Shown: positions 8,203-16,341, numbered from the stretch's first letter. The stretch: 32,080 nucleotides of DNA from Richelia sp. SL_2_1 (GCA_012033205.1 JAAUSO010000074.1:1-32080), one strand, 5' to 3'. The notes: generated from the letters alone by a model not told the origin. Numbers and translations: made by a program.

Positions 8203-8982
8203 ATGCCAACAGCCTTAATTACTGGTGCTTCCGGTGGTATCGGTAAAAGCTTTGCGATAAAACTTGCTGCACAGAATACAAATCTGATTATTGTTGCACG
8301 TTCCGAAGATAAATTGAATGCTCTGGCTCAACAGTTACGAGAGCAATACAATGTTCAAGTTGATGTGATTGTCAAAGACTTAACTCAACCATCGGCGGTT
8401 CAGGAAGTATTTGACGCTACTATTACCAAAGGATTGACAGTAGATTTACTGATTAATAATGCTGGTTTTGGGGACTATGGTGAATTTGCTCAAACTGATG
8501 GCGATCGCCAAGTGCAAATGGTGCTATTAAATAATGTAGCGCTGATCGATTTAACCCACAGATTTTTACCACAAATGCGCGATCGACGTTCGGGAAGCAT
8601 TATCAATGTGTCTTCGATTGCAGCATTTCAACCAATACCATATTTATCAGTTTACGCCGCTAGTAAAGCTTTTGTTCGCAGTTTCAGCGAAGCATTATGG
8701 GCAGAAAATCGCCAATATGGAGTAAAAGTTTTAGTAGTTTGTCCTGGCCCTACAGAAACAAACTTTTTCAATGAAGCCAATTTTCCTCCTGCACTAGCAC
8801 GTAATGCTCAAAGTATGTCTACCCCTGAAGAAGTAGTAGATCAAGCATTGAAAGCTTTAGAAGAAGGACGTGCAACCGTTGTAGTTGGAGGTATTGCCTC
8901 TCATTTTATCACCAAATTATCCTCAATATTTCCTAGAGAAGCCTTATTGAATGTATTAGAAAAACAGTTTAAGGGCAAATGA
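8203..8982 (+). CDS. Short-chain dehydrogenase/reductase
   Basis: A 259-residue classical SDR. It has a TGASGGIG nucleotide-binding loop (7-14), NNAG (85-88) and a catalytic Ser138-Tyr151-Lys155 set in INVSSIA and YAASK. The family reduces or oxidises carbonyl/alcohol groups with NAD(P)H, and the substrate here cannot be told. It resembles DltE/YqjQ-type SDRs in length and in the C-terminal PEEVVDQALKALEEGRATVVVGG region, but I do not assign a name. Three bases after its stop a second, truncated SDR frame begins, and an Old Yellow Enzyme gene follows, so this was probably a small oxidoreductase cluster. Confidence 0.92.
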   Translation: MPTALITGASGGIGKSFAIKLAAQNTNLIIVARSEDKLNALAQQLREQYNVQVDVIVKDLTQPSAVQEVFDATITKGLTVDLLINNAGFGDYGEFAQTDGDRQVQMVLLNNVALIDLTHRFLPQMRDRRSGSIINVSSIAAFQPIPYLSVYAASKAFVRSFSEALWAENRQYGVKVLVVCPGPTETNFFNEANFPPALARNAQSMSTPEEVVDQALKALEEGRATVVVGGIASHFITKLSSIFPREALLNVLEKQFKGK

Positions 8983-8985
8983 ATT

Positions 8986-9129
8986 ATGTCCGACATCAAA
9001 AATAAAGTAGTGATTATTACAGGTGCAAGCAGTGGTATAGGGGAAGCTACAGCCCATAGGTTAGCGAAAAATAAAGCGAAGTTAATGCTTGCTGCCAGAA
9101 GAAAAGAGCGTCTTATTAAAGAACTTTGA
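8986..9129 (+). pseudogene. Truncated second SDR (N-terminal remnant)
   Basis: A 47-codon frame from ATG at 8986 starts [20 protein letters not shown] and ends in [10 protein letters not shown] before TGA at 9127. It contains the complete SDR dinucleotide-binding start but nothing of the catalytic half, against a family length of about 240-260. The Old Yellow Enzyme begins 57 bp later, so the remaining ~600 bp appear to have been deleted. The remnant is too short to be an enzyme. Confidence 0.75.
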
Positions 9130-9186
9130 TCGAGATACTCTACTACGACTAAATCAATTTACCTTCATCTGATAAACTATCAAAAT

Positions 9187-10287
9187 ATGACTTCTACAAC
9201 AAATCTTACCCATCTTCTGAGTCCTTTCAATATCACGGATTTATCGTTAAAAAATCGCGTGGTAATGGCTCCACTGACTCGCTCTCGTGCAGGCTCCGAA
9301 AGAATACCTAATGCTTTAATGGCAGAATACTATGCTCAACGAGCAGGTGCGGGTTTAATTATTACCGAAGGCACTACTATTTCCCCACAAGCAAATGGTT
9401 GGCGGCATACACCTGGTATTTATACGGAAGCTCAAATAGAAGCTTGGAAACAAGTAGTTGATGCAGTACACGCTAAAGATACGCCGATTTTTTTACAGCT
9501 TTGGCACACCGGAAGAGCTTCTCACAGTAGTTTTCAGGAAAATAATCAGTTACCAGTTGCACCTTCAGCGATTAAAATTGAAGGTTCAGAAGCTCATACA
9601 GCTAAGGGTAAACAGCCTCATGAAACTCCTAGAGCTTTAGAAACACAAGAAATTCCTCAAGTTGTGGAAGATTATCGTCAAGCCGCAGCAAATGCTAAAC
9701 AAGCTGGTTTTGATGGAGTAGAAATTCACGGCGCTAATGGCTATATTATTGATGAATTTTTACAATCAAAAACTAATCATCGGACTGATAAATATGGTGG
9801 TAGTTTAGAAAATCGCTATCGTTTTTTAAAAGAAATTGTTGAATCGATTCTTACCGTCTGGGATGCACCAAGAGTAGGAATAAGACTTTCTCCTAATGGT
9901 AATTATAACGATATGGGTTCACCAGATTTCCGAGAGACTTTTACTTATGTAGCGCAACAGCTGAATCAATATGGACTAGGTTATTTACATATGATTGACG
10001 GTTTGGAGTTTGGTTTTCATGAATTGGGAGAACCAATGACTTTAGCCGAAATTAAAAAAGTCTATCACGGCACTTTAATGGGTAACTGTGGTTACGATCG
10101 CGAATCAGCAGAAAAAGCGATCGCTATTGGTGATGCGGATTTAATTGCTTTTGGCAGAGCCATAATTAGTAATCCCGATTTAGTTGCTCGGTTTGTGAAT
10201 AATTGGCAACTTAATCCCGATCCAGAGCCGGCTATTTGGTATTCTTTTGAAGCGAAAGGATATACAGATTTTCCTACCTATGAATAA
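9187..10287 (+). CDS. Old Yellow Enzyme family alkene reductase (NemA/OPDA reductase-like)
   Basis: A 366-residue FMN-dependent TIM barrel that reduces activated C=C bonds of enals, enones or related compounds with NAD(P)H. Family signs are NRVVMAPLTRSRA (23-35), LQLWHTGRASH (104-113 region), the active-site H181-x-x-N184-x-Y186 in HGANGYIIDEFLQ, NHRTDKYGGSLENRYRF, and the C-terminal FMN phosphate-binding region NCGYDRESAEKAIAIGDADL-IAFGRA. Length and motifs fit the classical His/Asn OYE subclass. It follows SDR genes on the same strand, so a shared detoxification role is possible but not shown. The end (YTDFPTYE) is normal for the family, so the gene looks intact. Confidence 0.94.
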   Translation: MTSTTNLTHLLSPFNITDLSLKNRVVMAPLTRSRAGSERIPNALMAEYYAQRAGAGLIITEGTTISPQANGWRHTPGIYTEAQIEAWKQVVDAVHAKDTPIFLQLWHTGRASHSSFQENNQLPVAPSAIKIEGSEAHTAKGKQPHETPRALETQEIPQVVEDYRQAAANAKQAGFDGVEIHGANGYIIDEFLQSKTNHRTDKYGGSLENRYRFLKEIVESILTVWDAPRVGIRLSPNGNYNDMGSPDFRETFTYVAQQLNQYGLGYLHMIDGLEFGFHELGEPMTLAEIKKVYHGTLMGNCGYDRESAEKAIAIGDADLIAFGRAIISNPDLVARFVNNWQLNPDPEPAIWYSFEAKGYTDFPTYE

Positions 10288-10339
10288 CCAGTGTGGCAAA
10301 AGTAGAACCAGCTAATTGGAGAAAATGACGGCGTTTCAT
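10274..10339 (-). pseudogene. Leftover twin-arginine signal peptide fragment
   Basis: The minus-strand frame from ATG at 10339 encodes MKRRHFLQLAGSTFATL and then runs into a stop at 10274 inside the 3' end of the Old Yellow Enzyme. The RR-x-F-L-Q-L-A-G pattern is a typical Tat signal start. From memory, similar starts occur on cyanobacterial caspase-like proteins, so it may be the N-terminus of such a gene whose body was deleted. At 21 residues, chance similarity cannot be excluded. Confidence 0.35.
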
Positions 10340-10385
10340 CGAATTTTCGGCTGGAACTTTCTGTTTATTTATATTTCTAGGAGTT

Positions 10386-10412
10386 GTGGGGGTATGTAAA
10401 AATTACCCCCAC
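10386..10412. repeat. CATACCCCC-type palindrome upstream of the first TPR-CHAT gene
   Basis: Nine-bp arms gtgggggta (10386-10394) and taccccc-ac (10404-10412) form a strong hairpin with a 9-nt loop. It shares gggggtatg and an A-run with elements at 24960 and 28329, and CATACCCCC with 13295. It may act as a terminator of the upstream gene or as a dispersed element. Confidence 0.6.
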
Positions 10413-10469
10413 GATTCAAATATAGTTCATCTTCAATTTACATAGGGGAATTTTGCTCAAGCTGAACCT

Positions 10470-13262
10470 TTGTATTTGCGAGCGATCGCAATTCGAGAAA
10501 AAGCGGTGACAGGAGAATATGGCAAGGTTAACTATAGTCAGCGAGATTTAGCTTACGCTCTAGGTCATCTGGGAGGGCTTTACCAAGCACGGGAAAACTA
10601 CAGCAAAGCAGAAACTGTTTATCTACGAGCGATCGCTATCTTAGAAAAATCATTAGGTCGAGAGCATCCCGACTTGGCAGGTAGTCTGGATAGTTTGGGT
10701 GTATTGTATGAAAAACAAGGAAATTATAGTAAAGCAGAAGCAGTTTACCTGCGATCATTTACCATTCGGGAGAAAAAATTTGGTCGAGAACATCTAGATG
10801 TCGCTAGTAGCTACAATAATTTAGCATCGTTTAACCAATTACGAGGAAATTATAGTTCCTCTGAATCTTTTTATTTAAAATCGCTGGCGATTCGTGAGAA
10901 ATTATTAGGTAAGAACCATCCCTATGTAGCATCCAGCTTGGGTGGCTTAGCTGATCTTTACCGAGAACAAGGAAATTATACCTCATCTGAATCTTTACAC
11001 CTGCGTGCGCTAGCAATTCGAGAAAATGCATTCGGACAAGAACATCAAGATGTGGCTTTTAGCTTGAATAACTTAGCAGAAGTTTACCGAGAACAGGGAA
11101 AATATACTCAAGCCGAACCATTGTTTATGCGATCGCTCGGCATTTTTGAGAAGATATTTGGTCAAAAAAATCAATACGTCGCAATTAACCTGAATAATTT
11201 GGCAGCTATTTACCAAGAAACAGGTAATTTTTCTCAAGCAGAAAACTTTTTTTTACGTGCGCTCAACATTAACGAGAGAATACTTGGTTCGGAACATGAT
11301 TTAGTCGCAATGGGCTTGAATAATTTGGCTGGACTTTACAACTCCCAGGAAAATTATGGTAAAGCTGAACCTTTGTATGTGCGATCGCTCGCTATTTTTG
11401 AGAAAGTTTTTGGTCGAGAACATCCAAATGTGGCAGTTAGCTTGAGTAATTTGGCATTATATTATTGGGGAAAAGGTGATATCAACCGCGCTACTGATTA
11501 TCTCAACCGTGGGGTTGGTGTTGAAGAGAAAAACTTACAACTGATTTATGCTGTGGGTTCGGAACAAAGAAAGCAAAATTATGCCCAAACCTTCACTGCA
11601 AGAACCAATACTGTTGTTTCCCTGGCTTTACAGCAATCAAACAAAAACCCCACCCTTGGCAAATTAGCCCTAACTACCGTACTCCGTCGCAAAGGACGGG
11701 TAATGGATGCGATGACTGACACAGTGCAAACATTACAAGCTCAGTTAGCAGACAACCCAGACACCAAAAAATTATTTGATGAATGGTTAAATATTCAACA
11801 ACAACTAGCAAACCTAGTATATCGGGGAGCAGGAGAGCAAAAATTTGAAAATTATCAACAGCAAATCAAAAAATTAGAAGCGGAAAAGGAAGAACTAGAA
11901 AATCGAGTTAGTGCCAAAAGCGCCGAGTTCCGTCAGGAAATAAAACCTGTTGAATTAACTGATATCCAAGCCCAAATACCCAGCGATGCGGCAATGGTGG
12001 AGATTGTTCAGTACAGTCCATTTAACCCCAAACCTAAAAAAAACAGCGAAAAATTGAGTCAACCCCGTTATGCTGCGGTAGTATTACGTAGAACTGGGGA
12101 ACCGAAGTGGGTTGATTTGGGTGATGCTGCAAGTATTGATAAATCGGTTGCGAGTTTCCGTCAAGTATTGGCAACTGCTCCAGGTACAAGCGAACGGGGA
12201 ATTGATGTAACACCTGTGGAGGGAAAAAGCCAGATATCGAAACTCCAAGAACTTGCTCGCAACTTAGACAAGCAAGTTATGGCTCCCATTCGTCCTTTGT
12301 TGGGGGATGCCCGTCACTTGCTATTATCACCTGATGGGCAATTAAACTTGATACCTTTTGAAGCACTCAAGGACGATCGCAATAAATATCTCGTTGAAAG
12401 TTACGCTTTTTCCTACCTCACCACTGGTAGAGATTTACTGCGCTTGGAAACCACAGCCAAACAACTTTCCAATCCCGTCGTGTTTGCAGATATCAATTAC
12501 GATCGCCAGGAAACGACTATTGCCGCAAATCCTCCGGTAAGTTCCACTGCCATTTCCCGTGGTTCCCAAAATCAACGTTCTGCCGACTTTACGACTTTAA
12601 CATTTGGCAAACTTAAGGCAACTTTAGCAGAAGCTGAAGAAATCAAAAAAATCTTTCCCAACACAAATGTAATTACAGGTGAAAAAGCCACAGAAACCGC
12701 TATCAAACAATTAAAGACACCGAGTATTTTACACTTGGCTACTCACGGTTTCTTCTTGCCTAATAAAGAAATTAAACCCGATACTCACAATAATAATCAA
12801 CTAGAACAACCCAAATATTTAAATTTAGAAAATCCCCTCTTACGTTCGGGTTTAGCATTAGCAGGATTTAATAACCGTCAAAATAAACAAAGTAACAATA
12901 CAGAAGATGGAGTGCTTACAGCCTTAGAGGTTGCCGGGTTGAATTTACGAGGAACCCCATTAGTCATATTATCTGCTTGTGAAACGGGTTTAGGTAACGT
13001 AAAGTTAGGCGATGGTGTCTACGGTTTGCGACGTGCTTTAGTCATCGCAGGAAGCCAAGCTCAGCTATTAAGTTTATGGCAAGTTGATGATAATGGTACG
13101 AAAGATTTGATGGTGAAATATTACGAGAGAATAAAAGCCGGAAAAGGTAGACACGCAGCATTGAGGGAAGTGCAATTAGAGTTTTTAAAAAATCCCAAAT
13201 ACCAACATCCCTACTATTGGGCTAGTTTTATTCCTTCTGGTAATTGGCAACCGATGAAGTGA
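10470..13262 (+). CDS. TPR-CHAT protein, apparently 5'-truncated
   Basis: About 930 residues from the first possible TTG. The N-terminal 370 residues are 42-residue kinesin-light-chain-type TPRs (LGxEHPDVAxSLNNLAxLYxxQGNY pattern, eight to nine copies). A coiled-coil-like linker follows (about 440-490), then a C-terminal CHAT domain, a caspase-like protease fold, with catalytic His759 in LHLATHGFF and Cys837 in LSACETG. No ATG exists in frame near the start. Repeat-like coding (GNFAQAEPLYLRA) begins immediately after an in-frame TAG at 10443, and there is no signal peptide, unlike the second TPR-CHAT gene here. The original 5' end therefore seems lost; the rest has no stop or shift. In other systems CHAT proteases cut protein targets when TPRs sense a partner. 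The partner here is unknown. Confidence 0.82.
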   Translation: MYLRAIAIREKAVTGEYGKVNYSQRDLAYALGHLGGLYQARENYSKAETVYLRAIAILEKSLGREHPDLAGSLDSLGVLYEKQGNYSKAEAVYLRSFTIREKKFGREHLDVASSYNNLASFNQLRGNYSSSESFYLKSLAIREKLLGKNHPYVASSLGGLADLYREQGNYTSSESLHLRALAIRENAFGQEHQDVAFSLNNLAEVYREQGKYTQAEPLFMRSLGIFEKIFGQKNQYVAINLNNLAAIYQETGNFSQAENFFLRALNINERILGSEHDLVAMGLNNLAGLYNSQENYGKAEPLYVRSLAIFEKVFGREHPNVAVSLSNLALYYWGKGDINRATDYLNRGVGVEEKNLQLIYAVGSEQRKQNYAQTFTARTNTVVSLALQQSNKNPTLGKLALTTVLRRKGRVMDAMTDTVQTLQAQLADNPDTKKLFDEWLNIQQQLANLVYRGAGEQKFENYQQQIKKLEAEKEELENRVSAKSAEFRQEIKPVELTDIQAQIPSDAAMVEIVQYSPFNPKPKKNSEKLSQPRYAAVVLRRTGEPKWVDLGDAASIDKSVASFRQVLATAPGTSERGIDVTPVEGKSQISKLQELARNLDKQVMAPIRPLLGDARHLLLSPDGQLNLIPFEALKDDRNKYLVESYAFSYLTTGRDLLRLETTAKQLSNPVVFADINYDRQETTIAANPPVSSTAISRGSQNQRSADFTTLTFGKLKATLAEAEEIKKIFPNTNVITGEKATETAIKQLKTPSILHLATHGFFLPNKEIKPDTHNNNQLEQPKYLNLENPLLRSGLALAGFNNRQNKQSNNTEDGVLTALEVAGLNLRGTPLVILSACETGLGNVKLGDGVYGLRRALVIAGSQAQLLSLWQVDDNGTKDLMVKYYERIKAGKGRHAALREVQLEFLKNPKYQHPYYWASFIPSGNWQPMK

Positions 13263-13294
13263 TTAATACAACAAGCAAGTCGATTTTCAAGTTC

Positions 13295-13305
13295 TGCATA
13301 CCCCC
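13295..13305 (+). repeat. CATACCCCC element downstream of the first TPR-CHAT gene
   Basis: tgcataccccc stands 33 bp after the stop codon, in the same orientation relative to the gene as the copy after the second TPR-CHAT gene. Confidence 0.5.
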
Positions 13306-13704
13306 TTTCCTTCTGTTTTAGCTATTTTTGGTGGACCGATATTAGGATTTATTAAATTCTTGCCGATGAAAGATTATTATCTATAAGCAAACAGGACATA
13401 AATATTTTACTTATTATCTCAAATCTCTAGTAATCCTATTTTTATAGTGTACTGCTAGGCAGAAGTAAGTTAAAGTGTAGCTCTTAAATTTCCATAGCCG
13501 AAACTCAGCATTTTTAAACAAGTCGGGGATTTAATACCTATCCAAAACTCTGTGTGTTTTCTGTTGCTGATTTCTATAGATGAATTAAGAACCAAATTGT
13601 ATTTATTTTGTCACTTTAGTCTTTGAAAAGTTATTGAAATCATCAATATTATCATGCAATATGAATATATTGTCAGTATCAATTGATATCTAAAACAGAA
13701 AAGT
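13306..13704 (+). other. Upstream region of the Nif11 precursor genes
   Basis: About 400 bp, AT-rich, without a gene. It should contain the promoter of the peptide locus. I could not pick a convincing -35/-10 pair, and the start at 13705 has only a weak purine-rich stretch (acagaaaag) in front of it. Confidence 0.4.
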
Positions 13705-14049
13705 ATGTCACTCGAAAATGTGAGAGGTTTTCTCAAACAGTTAGCACATAACGAAGCTTTATTTGCTCAAATTAAAGCTGCAAAAAGTAAAGAGGAATGT
13801 AGTCAGATTGCCCAAGCTACTGGTTATGATTTCACTGCGATGGAACTGGAAGAATTCACTACCCAGTTTTTAGAATCAGAAGGTAATGATAGCGAACTGC
13901 GTGATTTAAATGAGCAAGAATTAGAAGCTGTTTTTGGGGGAATTAATTCTATTGCTTCTACGATTGGCATAATTGGTATTTTACCAATACTAATATATGG
14001 GTTATCTCCATTGGGTCAAAGAAATCCATTGAATCAAGACCTATATTAA
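13705..14049 (+). CDS. Nif11-leader peptide precursor with an IYG core motif
   Basis: A 114-residue precursor. Residues 1-79 are a Nif11-type leader: FLKQLAHNEALFAQI, AKSKEECSQIAQATGYDF and LRDLNEQELEAVFGG. They end in a double glycine at 78-79, the expected C39-peptidase cut site. The 35-residue core is hydrophobic with few charged residues and contains I97-Y98-G99 followed by LSP. XYG is the motif acted on by PlpX-type radical SAM spliceases, which excise a tyramine unit from the backbone and leave an alpha-keto-beta-amino acid residue (knowledge from the Pleurocapsa Plp system). The paralogue 39 bp downstream has the same 79-residue leader length, and the radical SAM gene follows it. Splicing of this core is inference from motif and context. 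Confidence 0.88.
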   Translation: MSLENVRGFLKQLAHNEALFAQIKAAKSKEECSQIAQATGYDFTAMELEEFTTQFLESEGNDSELRDLNEQELEAVFGGINSIASTIGIIGILPILIYGLSPLGQRNPLNQDLY

Positions 14050-14088
14050 TGTTTTATCAATTTAAATTTAATTACTGGAGCAAAGATT

Positions 14089-14454
14089 ATGTCTATAGAA
14101 CATGTGAAAGCCTTTTATGAAAGGCTAGAAAATGATGAAGCTTTCCGCACTCAAATTCAGCAGGTGCAAAGCAAAGAAGAATGCAGTCAAATAGTCAAAA
14201 AAGCTGGCTATGAATTTACTCAAGATGAATTAGAAGAATATACACTTTTAATTTTGGAGTCTGCTAATGATGAGGGCGAACTTCAAGATTTAGATCAAAA
14301 AGAATTAGCTGGTGTCATTGGTGGTGCGATGAACTCCATTATCGGAATTAAACCCATAATACGACCAATGTATGGTCTGATTCCCCCTGATTATTTTGAT
14401 TTACCTATAGTACAACCTCTGTATGGAGTGATTAGGGTAGACGAGATTATGTAA
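14089..14454 (+). CDS. Nif11-leader peptide precursor with MYG and LYG core motifs
   Basis: A 121-residue paralogue of the preceding gene. The leader (1-79) keeps VKAFYERLENDEAFRTQI, QSKEECSQIVKKAGYEFT and LQDLDQKELAGVIGG, with the Gly-Gly site at 78-79. The 42-residue core carries two X-Tyr-Gly sites in similar settings: PMYGLIP (M94-Y95-G96) and PLYGVI (L111-Y112-G113). The ribosome-binding site (ggag, 10 nt before ATG) is better than that of the first precursor. Two hairpins follow before the radical SAM gene. Two XYG motifs in one core suggest two modification events on one peptide, if the enzyme is a splicease; this is inference. Confidence 0.9.
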   Translation: MSIEHVKAFYERLENDEAFRTQIQQVQSKEECSQIVKKAGYEFTQDELEEYTLLILESANDEGELQDLDQKELAGVIGGAMNSIIGIKPIIRPMYGLIPPDYFDLPIVQPLYGVIRVDEIM

Positions 14455-14468
14455 TACAAAATTTGAAT

Positions 14469-14530
14469 AACTCGGTTTCTCGAAAAAAAAATTCTTATTT
14501 AAAAGTTGATTTTTGCAAAGAAACTGAGTT
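14469..14530 (+). terminator. First hairpin between precursors and radical SAM gene
   Basis: Arms aactcggtttct (14469-14480) and agaaactgagtt (14519-14530) pair over 12 bp with one G-U, followed by a T-containing stretch (ttcattcat). It lies 15 bp after the second precursor stop, where an attenuator would make precursor mRNA exceed enzyme mRNA. Confidence 0.5.
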
Positions 14531-14592
14531 TTCATTCATAGAGTACAACATCCATATTTTTGATGCTTTAGTTAATACCTTGCACCATTATG

Positions 14593-14659
14593 ATAAACCG
14601 GATTTTTTGAGAATAAACAAATTCCCAAAACTTAAATTATGTTGATTAATCCGGTTTAT
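14593..14659 (+). terminator. Second hairpin between precursors and radical SAM gene
   Basis: Perfect 12-bp arms ataaaccggatt (14593-14604) and aatccggtttat (14648-14659) with a 43-nt loop, followed by ttgttct. It is a second partial-terminator candidate before the enzyme gene at 14803. Confidence 0.5.
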
Positions 14660-14802
14660 TTGTTCTAGTTTAAAATCATGCAAAATCTCAGTCTTTTGCT
14701 AAAAAGATTTCTAAGAGATAAGACACCATAATCAAGATTTTACTTTTCAGTAATTGTTATTTATTCACTAACAAATCACTTCATTTTTATGAGGATATTT
14801 TT

Positions 14803-16056
14803 ATGACTTATCGCCGAATTAGTTACGCAGTTTGGGAAATTACCTTAAAATGTAATTTAGCCTGTAGTCACTGTGGTTCTCGTGCAGGACATACAAGAAC
14901 TAAAGAACTTTCTACGGAAGAAGCGCTGAATTTAGTCAAACAACTTGCAGATGTGGGAATTACTGAAGTTACTTTGATTGGTGGGGAAGCTTTTTTACGT
15001 CCTGATTGGTTAGAAATCGCCAAAGCAATTACAGATGCCGGAATGCTTTGCGGTATGACTACGGGTGGTTTTGGTATCACTATAGACACTGCACGCCGGA
15101 TGAAAGAAGCGGGTATCAGTGTAGTTTCTGTATCCGTTGATGGCTTAGAAGCAACTCATGACAAGCTGCGAGGAAAACCAGGTTCTTGGCAATGGGCATT
15201 TAAAACCATGAGTCATCTAAAAGAAGCTGGTATTCCTTTTGGCTGCAATACTCAAATTAACCGCCTATCTGCTCCGGAATTTCCCAGTATATATGAACAC
15301 GTCCGTGATGCTGGAGTTTTTGCTTGGCAGGTTCAGCTAACAGTACCAATGGGGAATGCCGCCGATAACAGCGAGATGCTCCTGCAACCTTACGAACTTC
15401 TGGATATTTACCCAATGATTGCCCGTGTTGCTCAAAGAGCAAAAAGAGAAGGTGTACAATTACAACCAGGGAATAATATTGGGTATTACGGACCCTATGA
15501 AAGATTGTTACGGGGAGGAAATGCTTGGTCATTTTGGCAAGGATGCAGTGCAGGGTTATCTGCGTTGGGTATTGAAGCAGATGGTGCAATTAAAGGTTGT
15601 CCCTCCCTGCCGACTTCTGCATACACAGGAGGTAATATCAGAGACTATAATTTACGTACAATTATTGAGGAAACTGAGGAATTGCGGTTTAATATGGGAG
15701 CTGGAACTCCTCAAGGTACTGAGCATTTATGGGGATTCTGCAAGACTTGCGAGTTTGCAGAACTCTGTCGCGGTGGTTGCAGTTGGACTGCCCATGTTTT
15801 CTTTGATAAGCGGGGTAATAATCCTTACTGTCATCACCGTGCTTTAACGCAAGCAAAACAGGGTATTAGAGAGCGAGTATCTTTGAAGCGGAAAGCAGGT
15901 GGAAACCCTTTTGATAATGGAGAGTTTGCTTTAATTGAGGAAGCAATCGATACTCCTTGGATCGAGAATGATCCTTTACATTTTACTGCTGACAAAATTC
16001 AATGGTCAAAAAGTTGGGAAAAAGAAGCAGAATTAGAAGTTTCTGTTGTTAGTTGA
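14803..16056 (+). CDS. Radical SAM/SPASM peptide-modifying enzyme (PlpX/splicease-like)
   Basis: A 417-residue enzyme. The radical SAM cluster motif is C17-x3-C21-x2-C24 (CNLACSHC), with G60-G61-E62 for SAM binding. The C-terminal SPASM region has seven cysteines (C248, C266, C313, C316, C322, C326, C343; QGC, KGC, CKTCEFAELCRGGC and PYC), expected to hold auxiliary Fe-S clusters. A gaggat ribosome-binding site precedes the ATG. It lies 348 bp downstream of two Nif11 precursors with XYG motifs and 21 bp upstream of a tiny conserved-looking gene, the gene order I recall for the plpA/plpX/plpY type. It probably modifies the precursor cores before leader removal. The radical SAM/SPASM call is certain; splicing chemistry rather than thioether or epimerase chemistry is inference from the XYG substrates. 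Confidence 0.9.
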   Translation: MTYRRISYAVWEITLKCNLACSHCGSRAGHTRTKELSTEEALNLVKQLADVGITEVTLIGGEAFLRPDWLEIAKAITDAGMLCGMTTGGFGITIDTARRMKEAGISVVSVSVDGLEATHDKLRGKPGSWQWAFKTMSHLKEAGIPFGCNTQINRLSAPEFPSIYEHVRDAGVFAWQVQLTVPMGNAADNSEMLLQPYELLDIYPMIARVAQRAKREGVQLQPGNNIGYYGPYERLLRGGNAWSFWQGCSAGLSALGIEADGAIKGCPSLPTSAYTGGNIRDYNLRTIIEETEELRFNMGAGTPQGTEHLWGFCKTCEFAELCRGGCSWTAHVFFDKRGNNPYCHHRALTQAKQGIRERVSLKRKAGGNPFDNGEFALIEEAIDTPWIENDPLHFTADKIQWSKSWEKEAELEVSVVS

Positions 16057-16077
16057 TATTTACAAAACATAAATCAT

Positions 16078-16263
16078 ATGACTAATTATAGACCTGAAAA
16101 AAAGACGATGATGGTTGAATCTCAATCTGAAGATAATTCTATTTCTCCTTTATTACCACGTTTATCTTGGGGCAGTCAAATTGCTTATATGAAAGCGCTT
16201 TTTAGAGCGAAAAAGGCTTTAGATAGGATAGAGAAGGAAGCTGGATATTTAATCAGTAATTAA
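16078..16263 (+). CDS. Small protein paired with the radical SAM enzyme (PlpY-like candidate)
   Basis: A 61-residue, soluble, basic and helix-prone protein (SQIAYMKALFRAKKALDRIEKEAGYL) starting 21 bp after the radical SAM stop. No Gly-Gly site, signal peptide or cysteine is present, so it is unlikely to be a precursor. Its size and position fit the small accessory protein PlpY needed by PlpX in the spliceotide system, but I recognise this from context, not from sequence. A strong intrinsic terminator lies about 130 bp downstream, closing the operon. Confidence 0.6.
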   Translation: MTNYRPEKKTMMVESQSEDNSISPLLPRLSWGSQIAYMKALFRAKKALDRIEKEAGYLISN

Positions 16264-16318
16264 TTGGTAAGTTGCAATTCCATTTAGGATGACTTAATGG
16301 ATAACCGTAACCCCTGTA

Positions 16319-16341
16319 GAGACGTAGCACTGCTACGTCTC
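16319..16341. repeat. Interspersed palindrome, copy 3
   Basis: A perfect 11-bp inverted repeat (gagacgtagca / tgctacgtctc) around a single C; it matches copy 1 almost base for base. Confidence 0.8.

Noticed and set aside
14463-14645. 60-codon frame between the second precursor and the radical SAM gene
   Set aside because: Starts at TTG without ribosome-binding site and runs through both hairpins; no leader or known motif.
15419-15847. 142-codon frame inside the radical SAM gene
   Set aside because: Same strand, different frame; a shadow of a gene with clear catalytic motifs.
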